Translations under genes and position numbers: made by a program | Source of the DNA: CASPLG01 sp965120375 | GTDB lineage: Bacteria; Bacillota; Clostridia; Oscillospirales; Acutalibacteraceae | Direction: 5' to 3' | DNA: 64,000 bases | Assembly: GCA_965120375.1 (NCBI GenBank) | Contig: CBCPMW010000009.1 | Span: 1-64,000 of the forward strand | Part shown: positions 14,347 through 23,499 of the stretch, piece after piece | Position numbering within the stretch: the stretch's first letter is position 1 | How the letters are laid out: every line of letters starts with the position of its first letter | Notes under the pieces: model-generated | Database searches by the model: none | What the model was told of the DNA's origin: nothing | Seen by the model: the letters and a program-made list of their open reading frames with translations, nothing else

Positions 14347-16656
14347 TTATTTTTCCAATTTTTTCATAATTTTTAACGCCATGATTGTTATATCATCCAG
14401 TTTTGGATTTCCATCATAAAATTTAGATATCTCATTTTTAACTATATGAACTATTGATTGAATATCTAAAATTTTGACATTATCGCTATTTAATATATTC
14501 TTTAGTCTACTTGCTGAAAAAAGTTCATTGTCATGAGAAGCTTCAGTTACGCCATCTGTGTACATAAATAAAATATCATTTTCAGAAAGATTTATTTTAT
14601 AATTTTTATATTTTTGGTCTTTAAGCCCAGCTAAAACGAAACCATGATTCATTTTAACTATTTCGAAAGTATCTCTACCACTTCTGTAAAGAAACGGAGG
14701 ATTATGTCCGGCATTTGAAAATATAAATTCTCCTGTTCTTATATTATATAAACCGATAAAAGCAGTTACGAACATATCTGCCTTATTATTTTCAAATAAT
14801 TGATTATTCACAATTTCTAGAGCTTCTTTAGGTGATTTTCCAGCTAAAAGTTGGTTTTTTATTAGAATTTTTGATATAACCATAAAAAGTGCAGAAGAAA
14901 TACCCTTCCCAGATACATCTGCAATAGCTACTGCTAAGTTATCATCGTCTACGAAAAAGAAATCGTAAAAATCTCCACCAACTTCTTTAGCGGGGTCAGT
15001 TAAAGCATAAATGTCAAAATCGTCACGTTCAGGGAAAGCTGGGAATATGCAAGGAAGCATACTTAGCTGAATTTTTTTTGCAATAGAAAGTTCACTTTTA
15101 ATTTTCTCTTTTTCAGAAATTGTTTCAGAAAGTTCTTTTATATAAGAATCAAGATCCTTTGTCATATTACTGAATGCAAGAGCGAGCTCCCCAATTTCGT
15201 CATCACAATCTACTGTAAGTGTTACAGAAAGGTCACCGTTTCCTATTTTTTTCACATTTTCTTTTAGCTTTTTAATTGGCTTGGTTATTTTTTCTGATAT
15301 TACAACTGAAAATGAAAAACTCGTCAGTAAACAAGCGATAAATGTAATAAATATCCATATTAGTAAATTTCTAGCTTTTTTGATTATATTGTTTTGATTG
15401 CGTTCAAGTTCGCTGTCAATAACTGATTTTGCATCATTAATTGGTTTTAATATTGTATCCATTTCTGTTACTTTTCCAAAAGACCAGCCAGTTTCTGAGA
15501 TAGGTGAGTATGACAAATAGTATTCTTTATCATTGATTTTAACTTGTTCAGTGCCGGTTTTTCCTTCTATCATGTTATTTATTGCGTTGCGGTAGGTGGA
15601 ATCTATATCACTTTCAAGAGGATTTAAATAGGCAGAATCATCATTTTCATCGTAATCAGGATGCATAATAATGTTGCCTGTACTGCTGATTATAAATGAG
15701 AAATCATTTCCATTACCTTTTGAATCTAAAATATATTCTTTTATCTGCGAAAGAAACATGTCGCAGGCTACAACTCCTAAAATTTTTCCATTTGAATCAA
15801 GGTAAGCTTTTGAACATGTTATGCACAATTTACTACTTTCTTTATCCACGTATGGAGTTTGCCAAACTATACTATCGACATTGTTCACAGCTTCCATATA
15901 CCATGCTCTTTCTCGGGGGTCGAATCTGAGTGGTACCGAGTCGGGTGCATATTTATAGAAAATTCCACTTTCTGTGGCCACATAAGCAGCTGATATTGAA
16001 GTGTTTTGTTTATAAATCGGCATAATCGTATAAAAAATATTACTTATTGTCATAAGTTCATTTTTTATGCTGGAAGGAAGTAAATTATTGGAAACCACAC
16101 TTTTCGTATTTTGAATATTTTCACGTTCTTCTTCTGACAAAGCTAACCATTTAGTAAGACTAGTCCTATATATATTATTTTCAAATTTTGAAGGATATTG
16201 ACCAGGGTCATAAACTAAAACTGTTGAGTCATCACTATTATTTGGGTCAACTACATAGGCCTTTTCAAAGGCAAGAGATCTGTCTAATGAGTTTCCGTTT
16301 TCTGACATATCCGGTAAAGGAGGAATGGAACCTTTGAAGTTACTGCTGTTTGAAATTATACTATTTGTAGATGTCTTTATAGCGCAAACTTGCCTGTTTA
16401 TATTTTCTAAAGTCTCGTTAAAGAGAGTTGCTGAGGTTTCAGATATACTCTCTAAGAATTTTTCAGATTGTGTAAGAAGGCTTTCTGTAGTGTTGTTTGA
16501 TAAGTATTCTCCAAATTCTTTTACTCTCGCTTCTGAATATTTAATTAGGCTGTGCATATTTGCATAAGAAACTATAGAAACCACTATTTCTGTAGCTACT
16601 AGGAAGGATAACAAAACTAATAGTATTTTAGATCGGATGCTTTTGATTTTAATCAT
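14347..16656 (-). CDS. Membrane sensor phosphatase: dCache-HAMP-PP2C (RsbU/SpoIIE type)
   Basis: The 769-residue protein has an N-terminal membrane segment (about 8-30), a large extracytoplasmic double Cache-like region (RFDPRERAWYMEAVN and DKESSKLCITCSKAYLD are typical), a second membrane segment near 430-453, and a HAMP domain (KPIKKLKENVKKIGNGDLSV). A C-terminal PP2C domain from about 535 carries VGGDFYDFF, IADVSGKGISSALFM, YTDGVTEA and DDITIMAL with the metal-binding Asp residues. It should dephosphorylate an anti-anti-sigma factor in response to an external ligand. No partner STAS or kinase gene is adjacent. It is transcribed toward the tRNA-Leu. Confidence 0.92.
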   Translation of the reverse strand: MIKIKSIRSKILLVLLSFLVATEIVVSIVSYANMHSLIKYSEARVKEFGEYLSNNTTESLLTQSEKFLESISETSATLFNETLENINRQVCAIKTSTNSIISNSSNFKGSIPPLPDMSENGNSLDRSLAFEKAYVVDPNNSDDSTVLVYDPGQYPSKFENNIYRTSLTKWLALSEEERENIQNTKSVVSNNLLPSSIKNELMTISNIFYTIMPIYKQNTSISAAYVATESGIFYKYAPDSVPLRFDPRERAWYMEAVNNVDSIVWQTPYVDKESSKLCITCSKAYLDSNGKILGVVACDMFLSQIKEYILDSKGNGNDFSFIISSTGNIIMHPDYDENDDSAYLNPLESDIDSTYRNAINNMIEGKTGTEQVKINDKEYYLSYSPISETGWSFGKVTEMDTILKPINDAKSVIDSELERNQNNIIKKARNLLIWIFITFIACLLTSFSFSVVISEKITKPIKKLKENVKKIGNGDLSVTLTVDCDDEIGELALAFSNMTKDLDSYIKELSETISEKEKIKSELSIAKKIQLSMLPCIFPAFPERDDFDIYALTDPAKEVGGDFYDFFFVDDDNLAVAIADVSGKGISSALFMVISKILIKNQLLAGKSPKEALEIVNNQLFENNKADMFVTAFIGLYNIRTGEFIFSNAGHNPPFLYRSGRDTFEIVKMNHGFVLAGLKDQKYKNYKINLSENDILFMYTDGVTEASHDNELFSASRLKNILNSDNVKILDIQSIVHIVKNEISKFYDGNPKLDDITIMALKIMKKLEK

Positions 16657-16790
16657 AAAAAATCACGCTTCCTCTACAAAATATTTTATCACTATATGCT
16701 AACATTATAACTTGTTATTATCAAGTATACTTATATGTTAAAAAATACATCCATATTTTTGTTCAAAACGTAGAAATAAAAATAAATGTG

Positions 16791-16819
16791 TTGATAAACA
16801 AAATTGAGTAAAGTATAAT
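16791..16819 (+). promoter_or_regulatory. Strong vegetative-type promoter for the small membrane protein locus
   Basis: TTGATA (16791-16796) and a perfect TATAAT (16814-16819) are spaced by exactly 17 bases. Transcription should begin near 16826, about 160 bases before the first ATG. Confidence 0.75.
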
Positions 16820-16825
16820 GCGGAG

Positions 16826-16988
16826 TGTTACTGGTGGGAAGGCTGATGGGGCGCCGTTTGATGGTATGTGTCTAGTGGTTTATGTGGTGAGACTTGCCGG
16901 TGGTTGCGCTGTCTGAGTGCTACCAGTATGTAATCAGACATAGTGTTTGGTTATTTGGTTAAAATTTTATGAAGGGAGTTGGGGTTGG
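16826..16988 (+). ncRNA. G-rich structured leader RNA (candidate)
   Basis: The leader is strikingly G-rich within AT-rich surroundings. It can form TGTCTGA/TCAGACA near 16911-16940. A competing long-range pairing joins TACTGGT, near the start of transcription, with ACCAGTA inside the loop of the first hairpin. Two mutually exclusive folds of this kind suggest an attenuator, riboregulator or small RNA. No known riboswitch class was recognised. A small RNA without a coding role is also possible. Confidence 0.4.
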
Positions 16989-17159
16989 ATGTCAGCAGTA
17001 TTGGAGTTTTTACAGTCAGTGCAATCTCAGATAATTTGTTTTATCGCAGGGGTAACAGTGGCTTTGCTTGGGCATTTGGTTGTGGATAAGATTAAACAAT
17101 CGAGAAAAAGTGCCAACAATCCGATTAGTGTAGTTGGAATTAACATCGACGAGAGATAA
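16989..17159 (+). CDS. Small single-pass membrane protein (56 aa)
   Basis: Starting at the ATG at 16989 behind GGGAG, the product has one hydrophobic segment (about residues 11-32, IICFIAGVTVALLGHLVV) followed by a basic stretch (DKIKQSRK) and a polar tail. The family was not recognised. It resembles small membrane peptides of phage or toxin type only in general layout. It is followed 37 bases later by another small membrane protein gene, with which it probably forms an operon under the strong promoter at 16791. Confidence 0.55.
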   Translation: MSAVLEFLQSVQSQIICFIAGVTVALLGHLVVDKIKQSRKSANNPISVVGINIDER

Positions 17160-17196
17160 TTGGGTTTTTATTAATTTTAGAGAGGGAGATTTTAAT

Positions 17197-17451
17197 ATGG
17201 ATCAGAGTACAGCAATGTCTGTGAGTCAGATTGTCATATCATCAGTTGCATTTTTGGTTTCTTTGTTTACATTTGGTTGTGTGAGATCAACACAGAAAGA
17301 TGTGGCTAACGCAGCTAAGTTGAGTATGGCTGCTGCTTTGTATGACAAATTGAGTGAAGATAGTAGGACTAGGTTGCACGAACAATACGGTTCTGATATG
17401 ATTAAGGTATACAATGCTATTGCGGCAGATCTTGACAGGTATGCTTATTAA
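17197..17451 (+). CDS. Small membrane-anchored protein (84 aa)
   Basis: The ATG at 17197 follows AGAGGGAG by nine bases. Residues about 9-27 form a membrane segment (IVISSVAFLVSLFTFGC), and the remaining 55 residues are an amphipathic helical region (STQKDVANAAKLSMAAALYD...). No family was recognised. It is the second gene of the small membrane protein pair, with higher GC than the core genes to its right. Confidence 0.55.
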   Translation: MDQSTAMSVSQIVISSVAFLVSLFTFGCVRSTQKDVANAAKLSMAAALYDKLSEDSRTRLHEQYGSDMIKVYNAIAADLDRYAY

Positions 17452-17465
17452 TCATAGATCGTAGG

Positions 17466-17651
17466 CTATAGTTTGTTTGAGTTTATCCATTCTTTTGATG
17501 ATTCTATATCGAGTTCAGAGGGGATAGATATATTTTCCTTTTTGGACCGGTGTGATGGGTGCTTTATCGGCTCAGTGTATTTTGCTGAGGCGATTTTTTT
17601 TTCTTTTTTATTAATATTTATAAAATCAGAAAGTTTTTTTGGATCTTTCAT
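17466..17651 (-). CDS. Small basic hypothetical protein (61 aa)
   Basis: The ATG at 17651 is preceded by GGGAGGG at an ideal distance of about eight bases. The product is Lys/Ser/Ile-rich (KKLSDFININKKEKKIASAK), hydrophilic, with no recognised domain. The good SD and natural composition favour it over the opposite-strand reading frame at 17473-17673. It converges on the small membrane protein pair. Confidence 0.45.
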   Translation of the reverse strand: MKDPKKLSDFININKKEKKIASAKYTEPIKHPSHRSKKENISIPSELDIESSKEWINSNKL

Positions 17652-17741
17652 TTATTTTTACCCTCCCAGATAGGTGACTACTTAGAATAGTTTTGTCACA
17701 TCAAGCATAGATTATACTAATTTTGTTTTGAGGTGATAAAA

Positions 17742-18884
17742 TTGAATTTGAGGGTTCTCTCTCGGGTAGTTTTATGTATATTTTTATTGGTTTTTAATAA
17801 TAAAATTTGTTTTGCATCTACACTTGGTCCAGAAGTGGCTGCCCCATCGTACATTTTGATGGAGCAAAGTACAGGAAAAGTTATCTCAGAAAAAAATTCT
17901 TGTGAAGTTCGCTTTGCAGCATCGGTTATGAAAACAATGATATTACTTCTTGCAGTTGAAGCTATTGATTCCGGAAAAATATCAGAAAACGATACGGTAA
18001 CGATAAGTGATTTAGCGGCAGAAACTCCCGGTGCAAATGTCTGGCTAAAATCTGGAGAAACTATAACCGTAAAAGATTTGATAAAATCAGTTGCAATGGT
18101 TTCAGCAAACGATGCGTGCATTGCACTTGCTGAATTTATAGGTGGATCTGAAGGAAAGTTTATTGCTATGCTAAATGAAAGAGCAAAAGAACTTGGCATG
18201 GAAAACACTATATTCAAAGACTGTGTTGGATCTGATGAAGATGGAAACGTAACTAGCTGCCGAGATATAGCTTTAGCGTCAATGGAACTTATGGATCATA
18301 AGTGCGCATACGAATATGTTTCTAGCTGGATAGATCACATAAGAGATTCTAAAACTCAGATAGTAAACACGAATAAACTCCTAAAAATTTATCAAGGGAC
18401 AATTGGTATAAAAACAGGTACAAGTGAAAAAGCTGGAAGTTGTATTTCGGCTTGTGCAGAGCGAGATGAAATGAGACTTATATGTGTAGTTTTAGGTGCA
18501 GAAAACAGTAAGGATAGGTTTAAAGATGTATCGATTCTCTTTGATTATGGTTTTTCGGGATATACAATGATAGAACCTGATATTCCTGAAGATTTTTCTA
18601 AAAGTGTAAAAATTAAAAATGGTATGCTTCCAGAAGTTTTTGTTAATCCACAGATAGAGGGTAAAATTTTAGTTCCAAGAGGAAAAGAAAAAGAAGTAGC
18701 CTGTAAGATGACGAGTGATGATTTAACTGCTCCAATTGATATTGGATCTAAAATAGGAGTTATTACTTATAAATTAGGTGATGATATTCTAGCTGAATAT
18801 GATGTTTTGTCATCATGTAAAGTAGATAAAATTAGTTTTTATTTGGTTTTAAAAAAAGCGCTTGCTGCATTTTTAACTCTTTAG
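17742..18884 (+). CDS. dacF: D-alanyl-D-alanine carboxypeptidase (DacF/PBP5 type)
   Basis: The product is a low-molecular-weight penicillin-binding protein that trims the terminal D-Ala from peptidoglycan stem peptides outside the membrane. Numbered from the TTG at 17742, there is a signal peptide ending near FA at 24-25. The catalytic S61-V-M-K64, S121-A-N123 and K224-T-G226 motifs are in order, followed by the usual C-terminal beta domain (VNPQIEGKILVPRGKEKEV). TTG at 17742 is preferred because GAGGTG lies six bases before it; the GTG at 17733 overlaps that SD. A hydrophobic C-terminal helix probably anchors it. The symbol is by family and not by ortholog proof. Confidence 0.88.
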   Translation: MNLRVLSRVVLCIFLLVFNNKICFASTLGPEVAAPSYILMEQSTGKVISEKNSCEVRFAASVMKTMILLLAVEAIDSGKISENDTVTISDLAAETPGANVWLKSGETITVKDLIKSVAMVSANDACIALAEFIGGSEGKFIAMLNERAKELGMENTIFKDCVGSDEDGNVTSCRDIALASMELMDHKCAYEYVSSWIDHIRDSKTQIVNTNKLLKIYQGTIGIKTGTSEKAGSCISACAERDEMRLICVVLGAENSKDRFKDVSILFDYGFSGYTMIEPDIPEDFSKSVKIKNGMLPEVFVNPQIEGKILVPRGKEKEVACKMTSDDLTAPIDIGSKIGVITYKLGDDILAEYDVLSSCKVDKISFYLVLKKALAAFLTL

Positions 18885-18918
18885 TCTAGGATAAACAATT
18901 TATGAAACTTCTCTTCTA

Positions 18919-18947
18919 TTGAAAAGATAAAAATTGTGATATAGAAT
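18919..18947 (+). promoter_or_regulatory. Promoter of pgi
   Basis: TTGAAA (18919-18924) and TAGAAT (18942-18947) have a 17-base spacer, ending 28 bases before the pgi ATG. AGGATAAA (18888-18895) and TTTATCCT (18947-18954) are an 8-bp inverted repeat that brackets the promoter. Confidence 0.6.
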
Positions 18948-18975
18948 TTATCCTGGAATAGTTGGGAGGATTTTA

Positions 18976-20316
18976 ATGAGTATAAATTTTGATATAAAAT
19001 ATCTGGAAGGTTTTGTAGAAAAAAGAGATTTTTTAAATATTGAACCTGAAATAGAGAATGCACATAAGATTTTACATAGTGGTCAAGGTGTGTCGAAAAA
19101 TACAACAGGTTGGCTTGATCTTCCTGTTAATTATGATAAAGATGAATTTGAAAGAGTAAAATTTTTTGCTAATAGAGTAAGGGAAAATAGTGATATTTTA
19201 GTTGTTATTGGTATTGGAGGGTCGTATTTAGGGGCAAAATCAGCAATAGATTTTATTCATTCTCCGAACTATAACCTTCTTAAAAAAGATTCACCTAGTA
19301 TTTTTTTTGTCGGCAATAATTTAAGTTCTGCATATATAAGTGAGATAATGGATTTGTGTAAGAACAAAAGGGTATCTCTAAGTGTAATTTCGAAATCAGG
19401 ACTTACAACTGAACCAGCGGTTGCGTTCAGAGTATTTAAAAAGTTTATGGAAGAAAATTTTGGGAAAGAGGACGCAAGGAACAGAATTTTTTGTACAACG
19501 GGTAAAAAACAAGGGAATTTGATAAAAATGGCTCTAGAAGAAGGGTATGAAACGTTTACAGTACCAGATAACATAGGTGGGCGATTTTCTGTTTTGTCAT
19601 CTGTTGGTCTTTTTCCGATAGCTGTAAGTGGAGCAAATACAGATAATATTCTCCTTGGTGCTAAAAAAGCCATGGAAAAGTTTATGTTCTGCAGATTAGA
19701 CGAAAATGCTTGTTATAAATATGCAGCAGCAAGAAACATTTTATATAGGAAAGGGAAATTGATTGAAATTTTAGCGGCTTACGAGCCAGGGTTTTCAGGT
19801 TTTTTAGAATGGTGGAAACAACTTTATGGAGAAAGCGAAGGAAAAGATCAGAAAGGAATTTTTCCATCATCGCTACTTTATTCTACAGACCTTCACTCTA
19901 TGGGACAATTTGTTCAGGAAGGGTCAAAAGTTTTGTTTGAGACAAATTTAGCTCTAAAAAAATACAAAAAAGATATAATTATTGAAGAGAACAAAGAAGA
20001 TGATGGTCTGGATTTTCTTGAAGGAAAATCTGTTTTTGATATTAATAGATTTGTTTTTGAAGCAACATCTCTTGCCCACTATGATGGAAATGTTCCGGGA
20101 ATGACAATAGAAGTCGATGATAACTCTGAGGAGGCTTTTGGATATCTTACATATTTTTTTGAAAAATCTTGCGCTATGTCTGCTTTAATTTTAGGAGTTA
20201 ATCCATTTAATCAACCTGGAGTGGAAGCATATAAAAGGAATATGTTTGCATTTTTAGGTAAACCTGGATATGAGGATTTAAAAACTCAGATTGCTCAAAG
20301 GTTAAATTACAGTTGA
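18976..20316 (+). CDS. pgi: Glucose-6-phosphate isomerase
   Basis: The enzyme interconverts glucose 6-phosphate and fructose 6-phosphate. The 446-residue length is typical for Firmicutes. Visible signatures are VVIGIGGSYLGAKSAIDF (the phosphate-binding SIS motif), SVISKSGLTTEPAVAFR, and GGRFSVLSSVGLFPIAVSG. DLHSMGQFVQEG carries the catalytic region and PFNQPGVEAYK ends the core. A GGGAGG site precedes the ATG. It stands alone behind its own promoter. Confidence 0.97.
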   Translation: MSINFDIKYLEGFVEKRDFLNIEPEIENAHKILHSGQGVSKNTTGWLDLPVNYDKDEFERVKFFANRVRENSDILVVIGIGGSYLGAKSAIDFIHSPNYNLLKKDSPSIFFVGNNLSSAYISEIMDLCKNKRVSLSVISKSGLTTEPAVAFRVFKKFMEENFGKEDARNRIFCTTGKKQGNLIKMALEEGYETFTVPDNIGGRFSVLSSVGLFPIAVSGANTDNILLGAKKAMEKFMFCRLDENACYKYAAARNILYRKGKLIEILAAYEPGFSGFLEWWKQLYGESEGKDQKGIFPSSLLYSTDLHSMGQFVQEGSKVLFETNLALKKYKKDIIIEENKEDDGLDFLEGKSVFDINRFVFEATSLAHYDGNVPGMTIEVDDNSEEAFGYLTYFFEKSCAMSALILGVNPFNQPGVEAYKRNMFAFLGKPGYEDLKTQIAQRLNYS

Positions 20317-20438
20317 CAAATTTATTTTTTAGGTATATACTCCTATATGTGGCTTTGTGAGATTGTTAGAGAGACAATTTGTTTTCAATTTTTAGCTTAA
20401 CCTAGGGATTTTGTTGTTAAGGTTTGGAGGTGTAAGTT

Positions 20439-20624
20439 TTGGCAATAGTACCTAAGAGAAAAACGTCCAAAGCAAGAAGAAATAAAAGGCGGTCTAATGT
20501 GTGGAAATTAACTTCTCCTGATATAGTTAAGTGCGATAAGTGTGGGGAATATAAACTTTTACACAGAATGTGCAGGAGCTGTGGTTATTACCGTGGACGC
20601 GAAGTTATGAAAATGGAAGCTTAG
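20439..20624 (+). CDS. rpmF: 50S ribosomal protein L32
   Basis: The 61-residue protein matches bacterial L32: MAIVPKRKTSKARRNKRRS at the start, then a zinc-ribbon pair (CDKCGEYKLLHRMCRSCG) and YYRGREV. The start codon is TTG at 20439, nine bases after GGAGG. All four zinc-ligand cysteines are present. In other Firmicutes rpmF often precedes fatty acid genes; here it precedes der and plsY. Confidence 0.97.
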   Translation: MAIVPKRKTSKARRNKRRSNVWKLTSPDIVKCDKCGEYKLLHRMCRSCGYYRGREVMKMEA

Positions 20625-20637
20625 GATGAGGGCAGTA

Positions 20638-20667
20638 GAGGGGGGAGAACCCTCCTTTGTTTTTTTA
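20638..20667 (+). terminator. Probable intrinsic terminator after rpmF
   Basis: GAGGG (20638-20642) can pair with CCCTC (20650-20654), followed by TTTGTTTTTTT. The stem is short, so termination may be partial and allow some read-through into der. Confidence 0.45.
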
Positions 20668-20695
20668 GTGTAAAGAGATAAAGAGGTGAAAATTA

Positions 20696-22036
20696 ATGCC
20701 AAGGCCTCTAGTGGCTATAGTTGGGCGTCCAAATGTCGGAAAATCTACACTTTTTAATAGATTAGTAGGTAAAAGGATTTCGATAGTTGATGACACCCCT
20801 GGAGTAACAAGAGATAGACTTATTGGGCTGTGTGAGTGGCGGGGCAAGAAAATATCTGTCGTAGATACTGGTGGACTTGATTTTACAGAAGAACAAACAA
20901 TCACTGCGAATATTTTGGACCAAACTTACACCGCTATCAATTTAGCTGATGTTGTAGTTTTGGTTGTAAATATAAGAGATGGTTTAATTGCGTCTGACAG
21001 GGAAGCCGCTGATATAGTAAAAAAAAGTAAGAAACCGGCTGTTTTATGCGTAAACAAATGTGACTACCTTGGGGAACCTGTCGCTGAATTTTATGAGTTT
21101 TACAGTCTTGGGCTTGGCGATCCTGTAGAAGTTTCGTCAATTCACGGACATGGAACGGGAGATTTGCTTGATGCTGTTTATAATAAACTTCCGGATTTTG
21201 ATGAAGAAAATGAAGAAGATGAGATTTTAAATGTAGCGGTTATAGGGAAGCCAAATGTTGGAAAGTCTTCACTTATAAATAAAATTTCTGGAGATCAGAG
21301 GTGCATTGTTTCGGATATAGCTGGGACAACTCGCGACAATGTAGATGTAGAAATTTCAAATAAGTTTGGAAAATATAATTTAGTTGATACCGCAGGACTT
21401 AGGAGGAAAAGTAAGGTTTTTGACTCTGTAGAAAAGTACAGTGTTATTCGCTCAAAACTTGCTATATCCAGGAGTGATGTCTGTGTAATTATGCTGGATG
21501 CTTTGGAAGAGATATCAGAGCAAGATGTACGGATTGCAGGATTTGCACACGAAGCCGGGAGAGGATGTGTAATTGCAGTAAATAAATGGGACTTTGTAGA
21601 AAAAACTGATAAAACTATGTCTAAATATAAAGAAAAAATACGAAACAAATTTAAATTTATGTCTTATGCACCTATAATTTTTATATCAGCTAAAACAGGG
21701 CAGAGAATAGATCGATTGTTTGAGCTTATTAATTTTGTGTCGAATTCTTGTACATATAGAATTTCAACTGGAACATTGAATGGTATAGTAAATGATGCAA
21801 TGGCTAGATCTCAGCCTCCAACAGACAAGGGCAAAAGGCTGAAAATATACTACGCTGTGCAGGTAAGTGTCAAACCTCCTACGTTTGTGTTTTTTGTAAA
21901 CATATCTAAACTTTTTCATTTTTCATACCAAAGGTATATAGAAAACTGTATTAGAAACACATTTGGTTTAGAGGGGACGCCGATACATTTTGTAATAAGA
22001 GAAAAAAGTAAAAGGTTGGTTTCAAATATCGTATAA
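20696..22036 (+). CDS. der: Ribosome biogenesis GTPase Der (EngA)
   Basis: The protein has two tandem GTPase domains and a C-terminal KH-like domain. G1 loops are GRPNVGKSTLF (about 9-19) and GKPNVGKSSL (about 184-193), with DTGGLDF and DTAGLRRKS as G3 and NKCD and NKWD as G4. It assists maturation of the 50S subunit. The 446-residue length matches the family. It is followed 16 bases later by plsY, a common gene pair in Clostridia. Confidence 0.97.
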   Translation: MPRPLVAIVGRPNVGKSTLFNRLVGKRISIVDDTPGVTRDRLIGLCEWRGKKISVVDTGGLDFTEEQTITANILDQTYTAINLADVVVLVVNIRDGLIASDREAADIVKKSKKPAVLCVNKCDYLGEPVAEFYEFYSLGLGDPVEVSSIHGHGTGDLLDAVYNKLPDFDEENEEDEILNVAVIGKPNVGKSSLINKISGDQRCIVSDIAGTTRDNVDVEISNKFGKYNLVDTAGLRRKSKVFDSVEKYSVIRSKLAISRSDVCVIMLDALEEISEQDVRIAGFAHEAGRGCVIAVNKWDFVEKTDKTMSKYKEKIRNKFKFMSYAPIIFISAKTGQRIDRLFELINFVSNSCTYRISTGTLNGIVNDAMARSQPPTDKGKRLKIYYAVQVSVKPPTFVFFVNISKLFHFSYQRYIENCIRNTFGLEGTPIHFVIREKSKRLVSNIV

Positions 22037-22052
22037 GGAGGTAAAATTTACT

Positions 22053-22742
22053 GTGGGAAATTTTTTAAAGATTTTTGATTATTATGGACCGCTGTTTTTT
22101 GTCCTTGTAGCTTCGTATTTAATTGGCGGAATAAACTTTTCGATTTTAGTTACAAGGAAGTTCGGGATAAACAAAGATATAAGAGAGATGGGAAGTGGAA
22201 ATGCCGGCTTTACAAATGTTTTAAGATCAGTTGGAAGAATGCCTGCTATCCTTACTTTTTTGGGAGATTTTGCAAAAGGGGTTTTAGCTGTTTGGCTTAG
22301 TAAAGTTATATTTTTGTTTATACAAAAACAACCAGCAGGTAGCGACGTTATAGATTATTTCGCTTATTTAGCAAGTTTTGCCTGTGTGCTTGGACATATT
22401 TACCCTTATTTTTTTGGTTTTAGGGGAGGAAAAGGGATTTTAACTGGTTGGGCGACTACTTTGCTTATAGATTTGAGAGTATTTTTTATAGTAATTTCTG
22501 TTTTCTTAGTTGTTCTTATTATTTGGAAAATAGTATCATTGGCGTCGATTTTTGCAGCGGCTTCGTGCCCGATTGCAACTTTTTTGGTTTTGTATTCAGA
22601 TTTCAAGATGTTTAATGGTGATATTTCTTACGTTATAATGTGTACCGTAATTTCTCTGGTTACAGCCAGTTTAATTTTGTTTAGTCATAAATCTAATATT
22701 TCAAGGATTTTGTCTAAAACAGAAGGAAAACTTACGTATTAA
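22053..22742 (+). CDS. plsY: Glycerol-3-phosphate acyltransferase PlsY
   Basis: This is the membrane acyltransferase that moves the acyl group from acyl-phosphate to glycerol 3-phosphate, the first step of phospholipid synthesis. The family motifs are present: SYLIGGINFSILVT, MGSGNAGFTNVLRSVG (motif 1), and GHIYPYFFGFRGGKGI (motif 2). About five membrane segments can be seen. The GTG start at 22053 follows AAGGAGG. It directly follows der. Confidence 0.96.
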   Translation: MGNFLKIFDYYGPLFFVLVASYLIGGINFSILVTRKFGINKDIREMGSGNAGFTNVLRSVGRMPAILTFLGDFAKGVLAVWLSKVIFLFIQKQPAGSDVIDYFAYLASFACVLGHIYPYFFGFRGGKGILTGWATTLLIDLRVFFIVISVFLVVLIIWKIVSLASIFAAASCPIATFLVLYSDFKMFNGDISYVIMCTVISLVTASLILFSHKSNISRILSKTEGKLTY

Positions 22743-22774
22743 ACCTTGGAAAAGTTTAAAGATGGAGGGTAAAA

Positions 22775-23455
22775 ATGAAATCGTATGTTATAAATTTTAT
22801 TCGTCATGGGATGACAGAAGCAAACGTAAAAGGTCAATATGCTGGAGTTACGGATGTTAAAGTATGCACTGAAGGAATAGAAAAATTAGAAAAATTAAAA
22901 AGAGAATGTGTTTATCCCAAGGTAGACGCGTGTTATAGTAGTCCTCTTACTAGATGTATTCAGACGTGTAAAGTGATATATCCAGATGCAGAGCCTACTG
23001 TAATTGATGATTTAAGGGAATGTGATTTTGGAGAATGGGAAGGAAAAACACCGGAAGACCTTAAAGGGAACGAAGATTATGAGGAATGGCTTAAAAGCGG
23101 TCAGAAAACTAAACCGCCCGGTGGCGAAAGCGGTGTGGAATTTGAACAAAGAATTTGCGGTGCTGTAAAAAAGCTGGTAGAAGATTTAATGAGAAGTGGA
23201 ACTACTTCCGCATCTGTTTTTGCACACGGTGGAGTGATATTAGTAATAATGATGAAGTTTGGAATAGAAAGAAGCGATCCATATAAATTTATTGTGGCAA
23301 ATGGGTGCGGTTTTTCTGTTAGAATCACTCCCGGTATCTGGATGAGAGACAAAGTTTTTGAAATATGCGAAAAAATTCCTTTCGGACACAAAGAGCAAAT
23401 ATTTGGGAAATTTAAAAAGCTTTTAGATGAACAAAGAGAAGCAATTGAAATATGA
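22775..23455 (+). CDS. Histidine phosphatase / phosphoglycerate-mutase-like protein
   Basis: The 226-residue protein carries the RHG motif (FIRHGMTEANVKGQYAG) with the nucleophilic His, the second Arg in SSPLTRCIQT, the acid in LRECDFGEWEG, and the second His in SVFAHGGVI. Members remove phosphate from small metabolites such as alpha-ribazole phosphate or phosphoglycerate; the substrate cannot be assigned. A GGAGGG site precedes the ATG. The length slightly exceeds the common 200 residues through a C-terminal tail. Confidence 0.85.
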   Translation: MKSYVINFIRHGMTEANVKGQYAGVTDVKVCTEGIEKLEKLKRECVYPKVDACYSSPLTRCIQTCKVIYPDAEPTVIDDLRECDFGEWEGKTPEDLKGNEDYEEWLKSGQKTKPPGGESGVEFEQRICGAVKKLVEDLMRSGTTSASVFAHGGVILVIMMKFGIERSDPYKFIVANGCGFSVRITPGIWMRDKVFEICEKIPFGHKEQIFGKFKKLLDEQREAIEI

Positions 23456-23499
23456 AGTAAAGTTTACATAGAAAAATAAATTTTGAAGGAAGTGAAACT

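Noticed and set aside
17473..17673. Plus-strand ORF of 66 aa opposite the 61-aa gene
   Set aside because: It starts without a usable SD and is Phe/Ser-rich, as expected for the shadow of the better-supported minus-strand gene.
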